This document shows, one piece after another, positions 54,792-64,000 of a stretch of DNA of 64,000 bases. This DNA comes from Deinandra increscens subsp. villosa. Taxonomy: Eukaryota > Streptophyta > Magnoliopsida > Asterales > Asteraceae. Both the position numbers and the translations under genes were made by a program. The stretch's first letter is position 1, and every line of letters starts with the position of its first letter. The stretch is from positions 96,315,729 to 96,379,728 of the forward strand of contig JBCNJP010000010.1 of NCBI GenBank assembly GCA_039602395.1, read 5' to 3'. A model generated the notes under the pieces. The model did no database searches. It saw only the letters and a list, made by a program, of their open reading frames with translations, and had not been told where the DNA came from.

Positions 54792-56000
54792 GTCAAAAGT
54801 AGAGCAATGCCAGGAAAATTTGGGGATAAGGTGACTGGCAACTGGAGTCGCACAACATAAAGACAATGTGAAGGTCGATTTGGTGAATGGGAGGAAGACC
54901 CAATGTGTCTTCGGATGTCTCCGATTACCATTTCATTATGATAAACTTCCACAATTTTGGGTCCTAGATGCATGCGCTCCATACGCAAGTAATTCTGGAC
55001 TGAAGCCCACAGACTGGTTTATCATCGAGGATTGCCGGGACCTGAGTCTCCGGGAGAGATACAAATGATTTTCTTAAAGCATATAGATTCTTAATGATAA
55101 CCAAGATAAAATTTCGAGGGTACACAAAGATGAGTGAAAGAAAAAGGGTCTGGAGGTGCTAACGGTGGACAAGGCTAAAGAACGAACATTAATGAGTTAG
55201 GTCGCGAAGCAGACATAACTCACTGGTCATGAAGACCAAAATTCGAACGAATAGAATTGATACCCGTACATGTATAAGGTGATCTACTCGAAAGGTCGTA
55301 AAGTCGTGAACTCATGCACATGCAATCCCGTAAACATGTCGACTTTTATACTCATAAATTTCCAAACGGGTAGACTCCCCGACACACATACCTAGAGGAT
55401 ACACGAGATATATAAAATAAAAGCATTTAAAACGGTTAACTTGAAAAAAAAATTAACAACGTAGAAGAATCGTGTGCGCGTAGGCTCGTAACCCGCTTAT
55501 GTGCCTGCTTGTTTGCATGTATGCGTGTAATCTCGTAACCACACATCCTTTAAACTCGTGAACCCATCAACGAGAATTCACCCAATGTACATACAACAAT
55601 AAGGATATTATAAGGAACAAACGATTCCGAATCCAAACGAGAGAACACATATCCGGGTACATAAGTGCATAAAAGACATAGAACAATAAGGTTTCAAATG
55701 ACATCAAAATAAAGGAAATTACTACATAGAAAGTCAACGATTTCAATGATTACAAAGCACCAACATAAGATTTATCAAACAATATCCGAGTGAGAAGATC
55801 TAGCATGGGGTCCACTGACAGCATTGCCGCTGGCGGCAGCGTTATAGGTAGCTAACAATGGATTTGCCATAGGAATATAATCAGGGGCATCATAGTAATA
55901 GCAATCATAGTTGGAGAAAAAGGAAATTTAGCGAACAACAAAGGCTTGAGCTAGCATGAACACCACAGGTTGAAACATTTGAAGCTAAGCTTGAGTTGGC
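54792..56000. other. Gypsy complex interior, unrecognised
   Basis: A minus-strand frame 54988-54758 is open but not recognised; a plus-strand one at 54868-55068 likewise. The region between 55080 and 55930 has no coding signal. It may be a decayed pol or non-coding filler of a LARD-like element. Confidence 0.3.
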
Positions 56001-56746
56001 TGGTGACTGGTGCTCATTAGATGGCTAGGTCGGTGGCAGATATCCACGTGATGACCGAAGATGCCAAATTTATGCATCGCCAACATGGAAGGTGGGTAGG
56101 GTGATGATGGTTGCACCTATTACATAGAGGGTGAAGTCCAAAGTAGGGCTTCTTAGCTTGCGACAAAACGGGAACACCTTGAGGCATCAAGGGTCGTGGC
56201 CTAGCAGTAGGCTTAGCCTTTCCCTTCTTCTTGCTGGTTCTGGTAGAGGAGGACCCAACACCCGAGTTTCCTTGTGTTAGATCAGTAGGGTTCCCAGAGT
56301 TTTTTCTCTTACAAGGGTCTCACACCTTACGGCGTTTAGAAGAACATGCGGGTTTTGCAGCGACGACATTGGCATTGAGAGCTTGCTGGATTAGATCAGG
56401 GAGGACAGCTGTCACTTAACGCATAACTTCTTGAGCTGTCAGGACCGTTTCTCACATCAAGAATCATGACTTTGAGCAAGAACAAGGTTCGGATTCAAAA
56501 ACCCATAAGAAGAACGATGAAGATGAAGATGAGAAAGAATCATAGGATAATCATAACATAAGAAAGGTGATAATCAAGTCGAATGATTTCATTAATCGAA
56601 TGATTACAATCAAGAAATCATGAAGAACACACAATCTCTCTCTAGAAAATCCATGACTCACTCTCTCTCTCTAGAATGGAAATCTCACACACTAAAGAAA
56701 AAAATCATCTCCACACTCAGAGACTCTTTCTTGTAATGGGCACTCT

Positions 56747-56760
56747 CACTATATATAGTG
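56747..56760 (-). promoter_or_regulatory. TATA palindrome in the LTR of element D
   Basis: CACTATATATAGTG, a perfect palindrome containing TATATATA. In the minus-strand sense it lies about 130 bases downstream of the W-box cluster, where a U3 promoter is expected. The other LTR has the same at 59914-59927. Confidence 0.6.
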
Positions 56761-56887
56761 AGGGTCACTAACAACAGAAAAACATAACATAAATGAAAAT
56801 TACAAGAAAGGTAAATAACATAAGTATTAATTAAATCAAAGTTGATTTAATTAATTCGAAGCTTGACTCGCTCGAACCGATCTTCCG

Positions 56888-56924
56888 TTGACTTTTACGT
56901 TGACCGTTGACCCGAACGGTTGAC
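56888..56924. promoter_or_regulatory. W-box cluster in the LTR of element D
   Basis: Four TTGAC(C/T) words at 56888, 56900, 56907 and 56920. TTGACY is the core bound by WRKY transcription factors (known). They sit upstream of the TATA box in the element's transcription direction. Repeated in the other LTR at about 60055-60091. Confidence 0.55.
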
Positions 56925-57068
56925 TTTTCCAGAAAACGGTCTTCGGTCCAAACTGCAAGCCTCGATTATCACAACCCGCGTCTCTGAACCATTTCACATG
57001 GATTCTTCAGTCGAATGCTTCGGTAAACAGATTTGATGGCGTCAGTCACATGGATTTTTGTTCCAACA

Positions 57069-57079
57069 ATTCCCCCTTG
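57069..57079 (-). other. Polypurine tract of element D
   Basis: The minus strand reads CAAGGGGGAAT just before the 3' LTR start TGTTGGAAC. Confidence 0.8.
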
Positions 57080-59589
57080 ACTGATGCTTTCAAATCTGTT
57101 CAACTGCTGAAGAACCGCTCTGTCGTACATCTTCAATGAGAAATTGATAAACCGGAGACAATTTGTCGTAGAGATTCCCCCTCTGAATAGGCTTCTTCTG
57201 TTCTCGTTGCTCCAATCGAGATCCAAGTGCTCCCCTCACTCGGTTCACACGGTCGGGTACAATACTGAGAAAATGCTACATCTCGGAGTCCAAACTGCAA
57301 CAAACTAAATCAGATAAACCAGTCAAACACTGAAAATGCTCCAACTCCGAATAATCGACCCGATATCCAAATCCATAATAATTCCTCTTATTTCTCTAAA
57401 TCTCTCCAAAAACATCAAGTCGGAAGCGTAAAAATCAGATGCGAAGAGTCGAACCGTCGCGATCGGTTGCCTAGAGAAACCAGATAAATAATCTTGAAAT
57501 CGGACAATCTCGCGAAAAACCGGAAGTCGGATGCTGACAGTTGTGAATAATCCGTGTGACTAGGTTGGATGCGAAAATTAAAGATAAGTGTCAAATCTGA
57601 GAAAATCTGAGATCCCGAGCGAAAATAATCATAACCGGAGTCTTCGTAATTTTGGTTGAAGAAAAACGAGCTCGGAAATAAATTCCGTGAAGAATTCTAA
57701 GAAATATCAGCGAAAACGGCTCAATCTGAAAAATTCCATCAATTTTCGTCAAGGAACGGCTTCTCAAGAAATTTAATAGATAAATTCCATAATTAACTGA
57801 GATTCCAGTTAATCCGGTTTGCTGACATCAGCACTGCATCAGCTACAAACAAAACCGTGAGATATAACGAGAAAGCTGAGTAATTAACCGGATAATAAAA
57901 CTAACCCGTCAGTGATCGATAGCAAACGTTGCGCGACATCAATAAACGAGAATCCCAATAAATCAGAATAAATCCCCGGCTAATAAAAATAATTTTCGCA
58001 ATTCCGTTCGGGCGTTATCTAGTTAAGTCTCGTTGAGAAACTGATAAGAAAATACCCGTGTTGAATTGACGTAATATGCTAAAATATAATTACTAGTGAT
58101 TAAATCCCCAATAAAAACCTTAATCCATGTCAAAATTAATTGACCAATCAGATTGCCCATAGAGAAAACCATAATCCTTGTCCATGGCTGAGGACCAATC
58201 AGATTTTTGTTTTAAAACCCATCCTACGGCTGAAAACAAGAGATCCAATGGCCTGGAAGGCTTGATCCAAGAGAAGGAGGCTGGTCCAATGAGGAGCCAG
58301 CAACGCAGCAGATTCCAACGGTTCTTTTGTCAACGAGGGGCCCACTGCCTTTTCCTCCAGCCAATTAAAAATCGACAGCAGAAAAGTAATGCTGTCCTTG
58401 ACCGACAAAGGAGAGAGGAAAACATTCTCTCCTCACCAATAGGGATACGCCACATCAGCATCTTCCTCAAAGAATCGTGAACCAACCCCGTAACCCTAAT
58501 TCTTCACCGGAAAAACGAGACCCCCGTCGGAGAAGCGTATTTTCGCCATATCTCTATGAATACTCTACGAAACTCGACGAATTTTATACCTACGGATTCC
58601 TTGTTCGAAGCTCTACAAACCTGGACGATCAAAATCTTCTGAAAATGTCTTGAACAAAAACCCAGAAACCCAAGTCGTTAGGTTTGAACGATCTGCCTAC
58701 CAGGTCATTAAGACCAAGACCAAGTCGTTAAGACTTAAGGTCAGATCGTTAAGAACATAGGTTGATCGATAAGTTCACCAACCTGATCGTTAACCCAGAT
58801 CGTTAAGTACAACAACCCGATCGTTAACCCAGATCGTTAAAAACCTGATCGTTTAGACAATCTTCAAACTGAGTCCAGATCGTTAAGAGCATCTTCAAGC
58901 TGAATCCAGGTCGTTAAGAACATCTTCAATAGCTTCAAGAACTCGATGAACAGTTGGAAAAAACGCAGCAACCTTGATCCTTGAAAAAACGTCAGAAATG
59001 AGTAGAAACCATCGATTCTTGACACAAATCAGGTTTAGAGACATGCTATGGCCACTTACACATCCTAAACAGCAGCAAAACTCGATCGAATCAGACCCAT
59101 ATTCTGGAAATCTTCAAGAACACGAAGAACACCGCGAAACACACACTAGTGTGTGTTTTTCCAGATCTGCCAAAATGGTTGAGATTCAGACGAAACGGAT
59201 GCAACCAATGGATCCGGAACGCGTTTTCCACTAAGAATCATGCTTCGTTTCATCCAAATCCATCAACAATAACACCAAAAACGCAGAATCAAAGCTCCAA
59301 AATCTTCAAAAATCCTAAAAACGTGAAGAACACAACAGTTACGAATTTTCAGCTCTGATCTCCATTTTTCTCACAGATTTGCAGAAGTAAAACATGAAAT
59401 AACATCAAGATGAAGTCAATGGACCCAGATCTAACATCCAAAACATCAAATCTGTCCAGAATCATCCAAGATGAAGAAAAATAAGAAAAAGTCTCAAAAA
59501 GTGGGTTTTCTCATCTTTACTCAATTCAAGCTCAAAATCCAGATTCGAGTGACCAGATTCATCGTGAGACGAAATCTGATCGGTTACCC
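57080..59589. other. Non-coding interior of element D
   Basis: Normal GC for the window, no conserved retroelement protein on either strand. Contains the TCGTTAA word array at 58671-58921. Open frames at 58178-58480 and 58974-59358 have no homology that I recognise. Confidence 0.7.
58671..58921. repeat. Array of GATCGTTAA-type words
   Basis: About twelve words of the type (A/T)GATCGTTAA(G/C) or AAGTCGTTAAG in 250 bp, six of them exactly GATCGTTAA, at irregular spacing (16-40 bp). Lies in the leader half of element D on the sense strand. Confidence 0.7.
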
Positions 59590-59601
59590 GCTCTGATACC
59601 A
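59590..59601 (-). other. Primer-binding site of element D
   Basis: The minus strand reads TGGTATCAGAGC, two bases from the LTR end. Confidence 0.92.
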
Positions 59602-59603
59602 TT

Positions 59604-60235
59604 TGTCAGGACCGATTCTCACATCAAGAATCATGACTTTGAGCAAGAACAAGGTTCGGATTCAAAAACCCATAAGAAGAACGATGAAGATGAAGATGAG
59701 AAAGAATCATAGGATAATCATAACATAAGAAAGGTGATAATCAAGTCGAATGATTTCATTAATCGAATGATTACAATCAAGAAATCATGAAGAACACACA
59801 TTCTCTCTCTAGAAAATCCATGACTCACTCTCTCTCTCTAGAATGGAAATCTCACACACTAAAGAAAAAAATCATCTCCACACTCAGAGACTCTTTCTTG
59901 TAATGGGCACCCTCACTATATATAGTGAGGGTCACTAACAACAGAAAAACATAACATAAATGAAAATTACAAGAAAGGTAAATAACATAAGTATTAATTA
60001 AATCAAAGTTGATTTAATTAATTCGAAGCTTAACTCGCTCGAACCGATCTTCCGTTGACTTTTACGTTGACCGTTGACCCGAACGGTTGACTTTTCCAGA
60101 AAACGGTCTACGGTCCAAACTGCAAGCCTCAATTATCACAACCCGCGTCTCTGAATCATTTCACATGGATTCTTCAGTCGAATGCTTCGGTAAACAGATT
60201 TGATGGCGTCAGTCACATGGTTTTTTGTTCCAACA
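59604..60235 (-). repeat. 5' LTR of element D (632 bp)
   Basis: TGTCAGGACCGATTC...TTTTGTTCCAACA. Differs from the other LTR at sites such as GACCGTTTC/GACCGATTC and CGGTCTTCGG/CGGTCTACGG. Confidence 0.93.
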
Positions 60236-60722
60236 TGAGCCACTTAACGGTTGCGGCGACGAGTGCGACGATCCATGCTGAGAAAAAAAGAGAGAAACAA
60301 TCATGAGAAAATGGGTACATCAGGGTGAGTGACCGATTTGAAATCATGAGACCAGTGAATTTGATAAATCATAGAATACTGAGATTCATAGGAGAAAATC
60401 ACAAAATTAGCAACATATAACACGAGAAATTAGGTTGAAAATTCACTTGGGACACAAAAAAAATAAGTGTAAAACTCGTGTGACAGTGAGAGTGGTGTGA
60501 CTCAGATTATCATAGATTATTAAATTTTTTATATGCAACGCTTAAAACACGAAATCGAATGATTTTTGAAAATTACGCAGTATGGGCCTCATTTCCCGAG
60601 TGGGAAACTACAACCGTGACTGATCAGAGTAATATCCTAGTGTTTGAAAATATATTCGTATTGATGTTTGAATTTTGTTTACTGTAAGTGACACGTCAGT
60701 CTAGCTGGGTTGGGGTGTTACA

Positions 60723-61140
60723 ATCCTTCTGTTGGAGCGGAGGAAACTTGCTCTGCTGATATGTTCTGAACGGAGGAAACATCCTCTGACGCTTAGACGA
60801 AGGAAAATTCCTCTACTCATCCGGAACAGAAGAAAAGCTGTTGTATTCTAGAATGGAGCTTTGGCCTGACGAAAACTTTTACATTCCAAACTGATTATTT
60901 ATGTACATCATAAATAACAATCATTGTTAACTTAGTTTAATGATCATAATTGTGCCATAACTTTCGTGTGTGTATATACACATATGTTGCAAACAAGAAA
61001 GACGATTAGAAAAATATACTCTACAATTCATCTCAGTTGCAGCCTTCTTCCTGTCAATTTTCAAGCAAGTTTTCTAGTCCAACGGTTCACTGCTTCGAAT
61101 CGGTGTACCCTGGGAACAGACGACGAATCTGTTTAAGGGA
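60723..61140 (+). other. Copia A continuation and LTR-like end
   Basis: The first ~170 bases continue the downstream ORF of copia A (GAEETCSADMF, TEETSSDA) across stops. The end of the stretch (CTGGGAACAGACGACGAATC, TGTTTAAGGGAATT) looks like the 3' end of a plant LTR, but it does not match the LTR at 28166-28888. Confidence 0.3.
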
Positions 61141-63320
61141 ATTATGTCAAATACAAGCCCGCTCTTTTGTTTTCTTTTATGTTTTTCTGTCCTTTTTGTA
61201 GGAATTGGATCTGCTCCTACTCGAGTTTATCATCCGGTTTATGTTTCGTTTTCTTCATTTGTATTTTACTTTGCTAATTGCTATATTGTAATTGATTATA
61301 GTGTTAACGATCATTCAGCATCGTTTCTTATGATTTATAACAAAACACTATCCCTATCTACTAGCAATTTGTCTAAATGCATTCGTCGACCAAGGCATAG
61401 ATGAAAGTCCACAGATCTCAACCCAAATCATCTTCTCCCTAATAAAAAAAGTTCCTTATTAAATTTGCGAACATCCTGAAAGTATGTCTTCAATGTTTCA
61501 CACCGCAATTCCACAAATCACTCACCCTAACTCAACATAGCATGCATATGTGAGTGGTTTAAAAGTGAAAATAGTGATAAGCTAATGTTAACATTGTGTG
61601 CAATTTTCTCCTTACGCTCAATCACCGTGCTCTAAAAAATATATTTATTACCAAACTAATGAAATCAATATATGTATGTGACATTTACATATATCCCCTT
61701 ATTAAGAGGTTTAATTACATATATACCTAAGTATAAAATTTAATTACATATATCCCCATGTTCATATGAAATGTCTTATTTACCCTTTAAAATTTAAAAC
61801 CAAAAAATCAAAAAAGAAAATAAAGATCAGAGAAAAATCCAAAAAGATATTCTCCGATCTCTTCTCTGAAACACCAATAGCACGATTCTTCATCATCGAA
61901 CATCAATTTTTGATGTTTATCCATGTCATTCTATTACCTACAGCAGCTTGAAGCTTCTTTATTTTTTGTCATTCGATTGTTCAATATTTGAAAAAAGCAG
62001 TAGTAGCATTTCTTTTTGTTGGTTAAATGGATTACTTTAATTGAAGAAAGTAGAAATAACAATAGGATTGCTTTATTTTGGTTATTTGGATTGGTTTATT
62101 GTTCGTTCTATTACAGGATGCTTTATTAGTCATTCATTTTTGTGTATATATTATATGTTAAATTAGATTGCTTTTTTAGGTTAATTTTAGGCTGTAGATA
62201 TATCCACCCACCAAATTGATATATTCACCTATTTTCCACGGCCGTTTCATGTGAAACGACCCCAAAACAACCGTTTCAAACAAAACGACCTCAATATGAT
62301 TTGTGGAAGGGGGGGGGGGGGGGCTGAATTTTAAGGTTGTCGTCGTCGCGACACGTCACTTCGTTTTGCCTGAAACGACCGTTTTGGGCAAAAGGACCGT
62401 AGAAATTGGGTTTCTCTAGTAAATTCACTGGGTTTCTCTATAACCACTCTAATTTTAATAGTAGCAGTAGGTTTATTGGATTGCTCTGTGTCATTCGGTA
62501 CAAACTTGATTGCAACCCTTTTATTTTTAGAGTAAATTACACAGAAGGTCCTTTATGTTTTACTCAGGTTTCGTATTGGGTCCTTTAACTAAATTTGCTA
62601 CACTAGACATCCTTTATGTTTTATACATGTTTCATAGAAAGTCCTTTATCACTAACGGGGTTAAGAAATTCTTTAAGTCAAGGACACTTTCGTCAAATCA
62701 CAAAATGTTTAAAAAAAAACCCTTCAAATCAAGATTTCAACCAAATCCTTCGACATTAGGCCTCAAAACGATCTTAGTGATTACATACCAATTGTGTAAA
62801 AGAAAGATAAATCTCATGATCCTCTTCCATCACTGTTCCGGTCACCGGAGAACAAATCTTTGCATGGTTTAATATTCCAGAACTCCATTTCTGAGCAGAC
62901 CCTGCATATTAACCGCTTCTTCTACAATCTATTGGCATGAAACTGATTCCCCTTCCTGGGTCACCTAACCCGAAACTGATGGGTTTATTACTAATGACGA
63001 TGAGTCTCCATCTGGAATAACTTTCCGGTGATGATCAAAACTCTCCTCACCGCCAGTGCCACTAGCTACCGGCCTGGATTTACCACTGTCGTCGTTGATG
63101 CCACCAATTCATAGAATCGATGGTTCAAAGGGATATTATTGATCTTATTATTTTTGATAATGGATACAAGAGGACAAATCTAATTAAATAGAAAAGTCTA
63201 TTCATGTAAACAAGGAAAGTAGATCAAAATACTACGATGGATGAGAACTGACGGAGAGATAATTGAGGAGGCAATTTAGGGAATAATTTGACTAAATAAA
63301 GAGATCAAATAAAGAACCTT
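61141..63320. other. Non-coding AT-rich stretch
   Basis: No supported gene. Contents: repeated TTAATTACATATAT(C/A)CC words at 61687-61757; GTTTCA/AAACGACC words around 62240-62400; a 15-base G run at 62309-62323; and repeated GGTCCTTTATGTTTTA-type words at 62550-62655. The frame 61144-61404 begins with a hydrophobic stretch but is AT-biased and isolated. Confidence 0.5.
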
Positions 63321-63321
63321 T

Positions 63322-63334
63322 ACTCCCCCTCAAG
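63322..63334 (-). other. Polypurine tract after copia pol
   Basis: The minus strand reads TTGAGGGGGAGTA, overlapping the stop of the pol ORF, as is usual in copia elements. The LTR that should follow does not start with TG here, so the boundary is unclear. Confidence 0.6.
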
Positions 63335-64000
63335 GTGGAGCATGTAGGTTTCTAATGCCCACCTTGTCAAGTAGATGTTTTAATTGTTGAGCCCCAAGTC
63401 CTTTTGTGAATAAATCGGCAACTTGCATTTTTGTATCAATGTGCATGGGCTTGATCTCTTGGCTTTCCACTCTTTCCCGTACAAAATAGCAATCCATTTC
63501 TACGTGTTTAGTCCGTTCATGAAAAACTGGGTTGTTGGCTATGTGACGGGCGGCTTGATTGTCACAAAAGAGAGTGGTAGGGCCAATCATGTTAATGTCG
63601 AACGCATTGAGGAGCCATCTCATCCATAAAACTTCACTAACGGTAGTGGCCATGGCTCGGTATTCGGCTTCCGCAGAAGAACGAGAAACAACAGATTGTT
63701 TCTTTGTTTTCCATGATATCGGGGCACCACCAAGGAGGAGAAGGTAACCTGTTCTTGATCGTCTTGTGAAAGGGCACCCAAGCCAATCCGAATCACAGAA
63801 AGCAACGAGTTCGGTTCCACCTTTGCGTGGTAGGATAATACCTTGGCCCGGAGTGGCCTTAAGGTAGCGCAAGACTCTGTTAGCTGCATCGAGGTGGCTT
63901 TGACGCGGGTCCGATACGAATTGACTTAGCACGTTGACAACATACGCTATGTCGGGTCTCGTGGCTTGTAGATATAGAAGTCTCCCTACCAGTCGTCGAT
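63330..64000 (-). CDS. Copia pol C-terminus with RNase H, runs off the window
   Basis: Open from the window edge to the stop at 63330. Words in order: RPDIAYVVNVLSQFV, HLDAANRVLRYLKATPGQGI, FCDSDWLGCPFTRRSRTGY, SRSSAEAEYRAMATTVSEV, LFCDNQAARHIANNPVFHER, TKHVEMDCYFVRERV and QVADLFTKGLG. The catalytic acidic residues (D in CDSDW, E in AEAEYRA, D in CDNQAA) are all present, and no stop or frameshift occurs in the 670 bases visible. RNase H removes RNA during reverse transcription. It is probably a different and younger copia element than A-C. The rest of pol lies beyond 64000. Confidence 0.93.
   Translation of the reverse strand, partial: RRLVGRLLYLQATRPDIAYVVNVLSQFVSDPRQSHLDAANRVLRYLKATPGQGIILPRKGGTELVAFCDSDWLGCPFTRRSRTGYLLLLGGAPISWKTKKQSVVSRSSAEAEYRAMATTVSEVLWMRWLLNAFDINMIGPTTLFCDNQAARHIANNPVFHERTKHVEMDCYFVRERVESQEIKPMHIDTKMQVADLFTKGLGAQQLKHLLDKVGIRNLHAPP

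Larger units (their letters stand above)
56437..57068 (-). repeat. 3' LTR of element D (632 bp)
   Basis: TGTCAGGACCGTTTC...TTTTGTTCCAACA. Holds the TATA palindrome and the W-box cluster listed separately. Confidence 0.93.
56437..60235 (-). mobile_element. Element D, young LARD-like LTR element without coding sequence
   Basis: LTRs of equal length (632 bp) at 56437-57068 and 59604-60235, with about eight or nine differences (about 98.6% identical). TGAGC duplication (56432-56436 and 60236-60240), iMet-type primer-binding site on the minus strand and a polypurine tract beside the other LTR. The internal 2.5 kb codes for nothing recognisable; the longest frame is 100 aa. It is non-autonomous and the most recent dated insertion in the nest. 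Confidence 0.93.
56040..60276 (-). pseudogene. Gypsy gag fragment, interrupted by element D
   Basis: Starts MDRRTRRRNR at 60276, is cut at 60240 by element D and continues at 56431 with VTAVLPDLIQQALNANVVAA, SSSTRTSKKKGKAKPTARPR and the zinc-binding YFGLHPLCNRCNHHHPTHLP plus CWRC. Similar Cys/His wording precedes the CCHC knuckle in plant gypsy gags. Several stops. The final knuckle is lost after WRCINLA. Confidence 0.55.
44020..60722 (-). mobile_element. Gypsy-like insertion in copia A, itself host to elements C and D
   Basis: The two ends are inverted copies: TGTCACACCCCAACC on the left and GGTTGGGGTGTTACA on the right. They interrupt the copia A downstream ORF. The flanks share only ATC (ATCAA and ATCCT). 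A minus-strand gag fragment lies at 56040-60276 and a gypsy-style 3' end (CGAGACGAAATTCCC, then AAGTAGGGGAGAC) at about 46635-46660. No pol was found. The internal structure is only partly understood. Confidence 0.55.

Noticed and set aside
61144..61404. 86-aa frame with signal-peptide-like start
   Set aside because: AT-biased codons, isolated, no homologue I know and no downstream conserved part; the hydrophobic stretch comes from T-rich DNA.

Overview
The window is plant nuclear DNA, most likely from a eudicot with a repeat-rich genome. Many LTR and ORF sequences look like Asteraceae repeats, but that is recollection, not a search. It is AT-rich intergenic heterochromatin made almost entirely of transposable elements, several nested in one another. 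I found no convincing intact host gene. The only intact-looking open frames are one copia RNase H end that runs off the right edge and a short Myb/SANT-like ORF inside a PIF/Harbinger-type element, which appears twice around an assembly gap.

Layout. 1-4.45 kb: minus-strand, gag-only, Athila-like non-autonomous LTR element. 5.16-5.47 kb: perfect-stem hairpin element inside a TA microsatellite (Micron-like), then a 500-N gap (5474-5973). 6.34-7.13 kb: 5'-truncated RTE-type LINE. 7.14-7.63 and 17.42-17.6 kb: two diverged copies of a ~325-bp tandem repeat; the second is split by a complete 9.8-kb Ty3/gypsy chromovirus (7633-17417, TSD CTTTG). That chromovirus has decayed pol, an extra coiled-coil ORF upstream of gag, an 80-nt intron-like segment in gag, and tRNA-like motifs in both LTRs. 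17.83-18.52 kb: hAT-type non-autonomous element (TSD GCGAATAT). 19.18-26.13 kb: two nearly identical 3.2-kb segments on either side of a second 500-N gap, probably unmerged contig ends. Each carries a gypsy 3' relic and a ~1-kb Harbinger-like element. 26.4-26.69 kb: tRNA-derived SINE.

From 28.17 to at least 60.9 kb lies one deep nest. A gag-only copia element (A, 5' LTR 28166-28888) was entered by copia B (29693-40865, TSD GATCC), which lost pol, holds a gypsy gag fragment and took two solo LTRs of one family (30547-32885 and 34887-38509, TSD GTATG). Further right, A's downstream ORF was entered by a minus-strand gypsy complex (44020-60722). That complex was itself entered by a gag-only copia element (C, 48615-54786, TSD CATGA) and by a young coding-free LARD-like element (D, 56437-60235, TSD TGAGC, two 632-bp LTRs). 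60.7-63.3 kb is non-coding. 63.33-64.0 kb is the C-terminus of a further copia pol on the minus strand.

No pathway links these parts. The common theme is non-autonomy: five LTR elements keep gag-like or no coding sequence and lack pol, so any mobility would have depended on enzymes supplied by relatives elsewhere in the genome.
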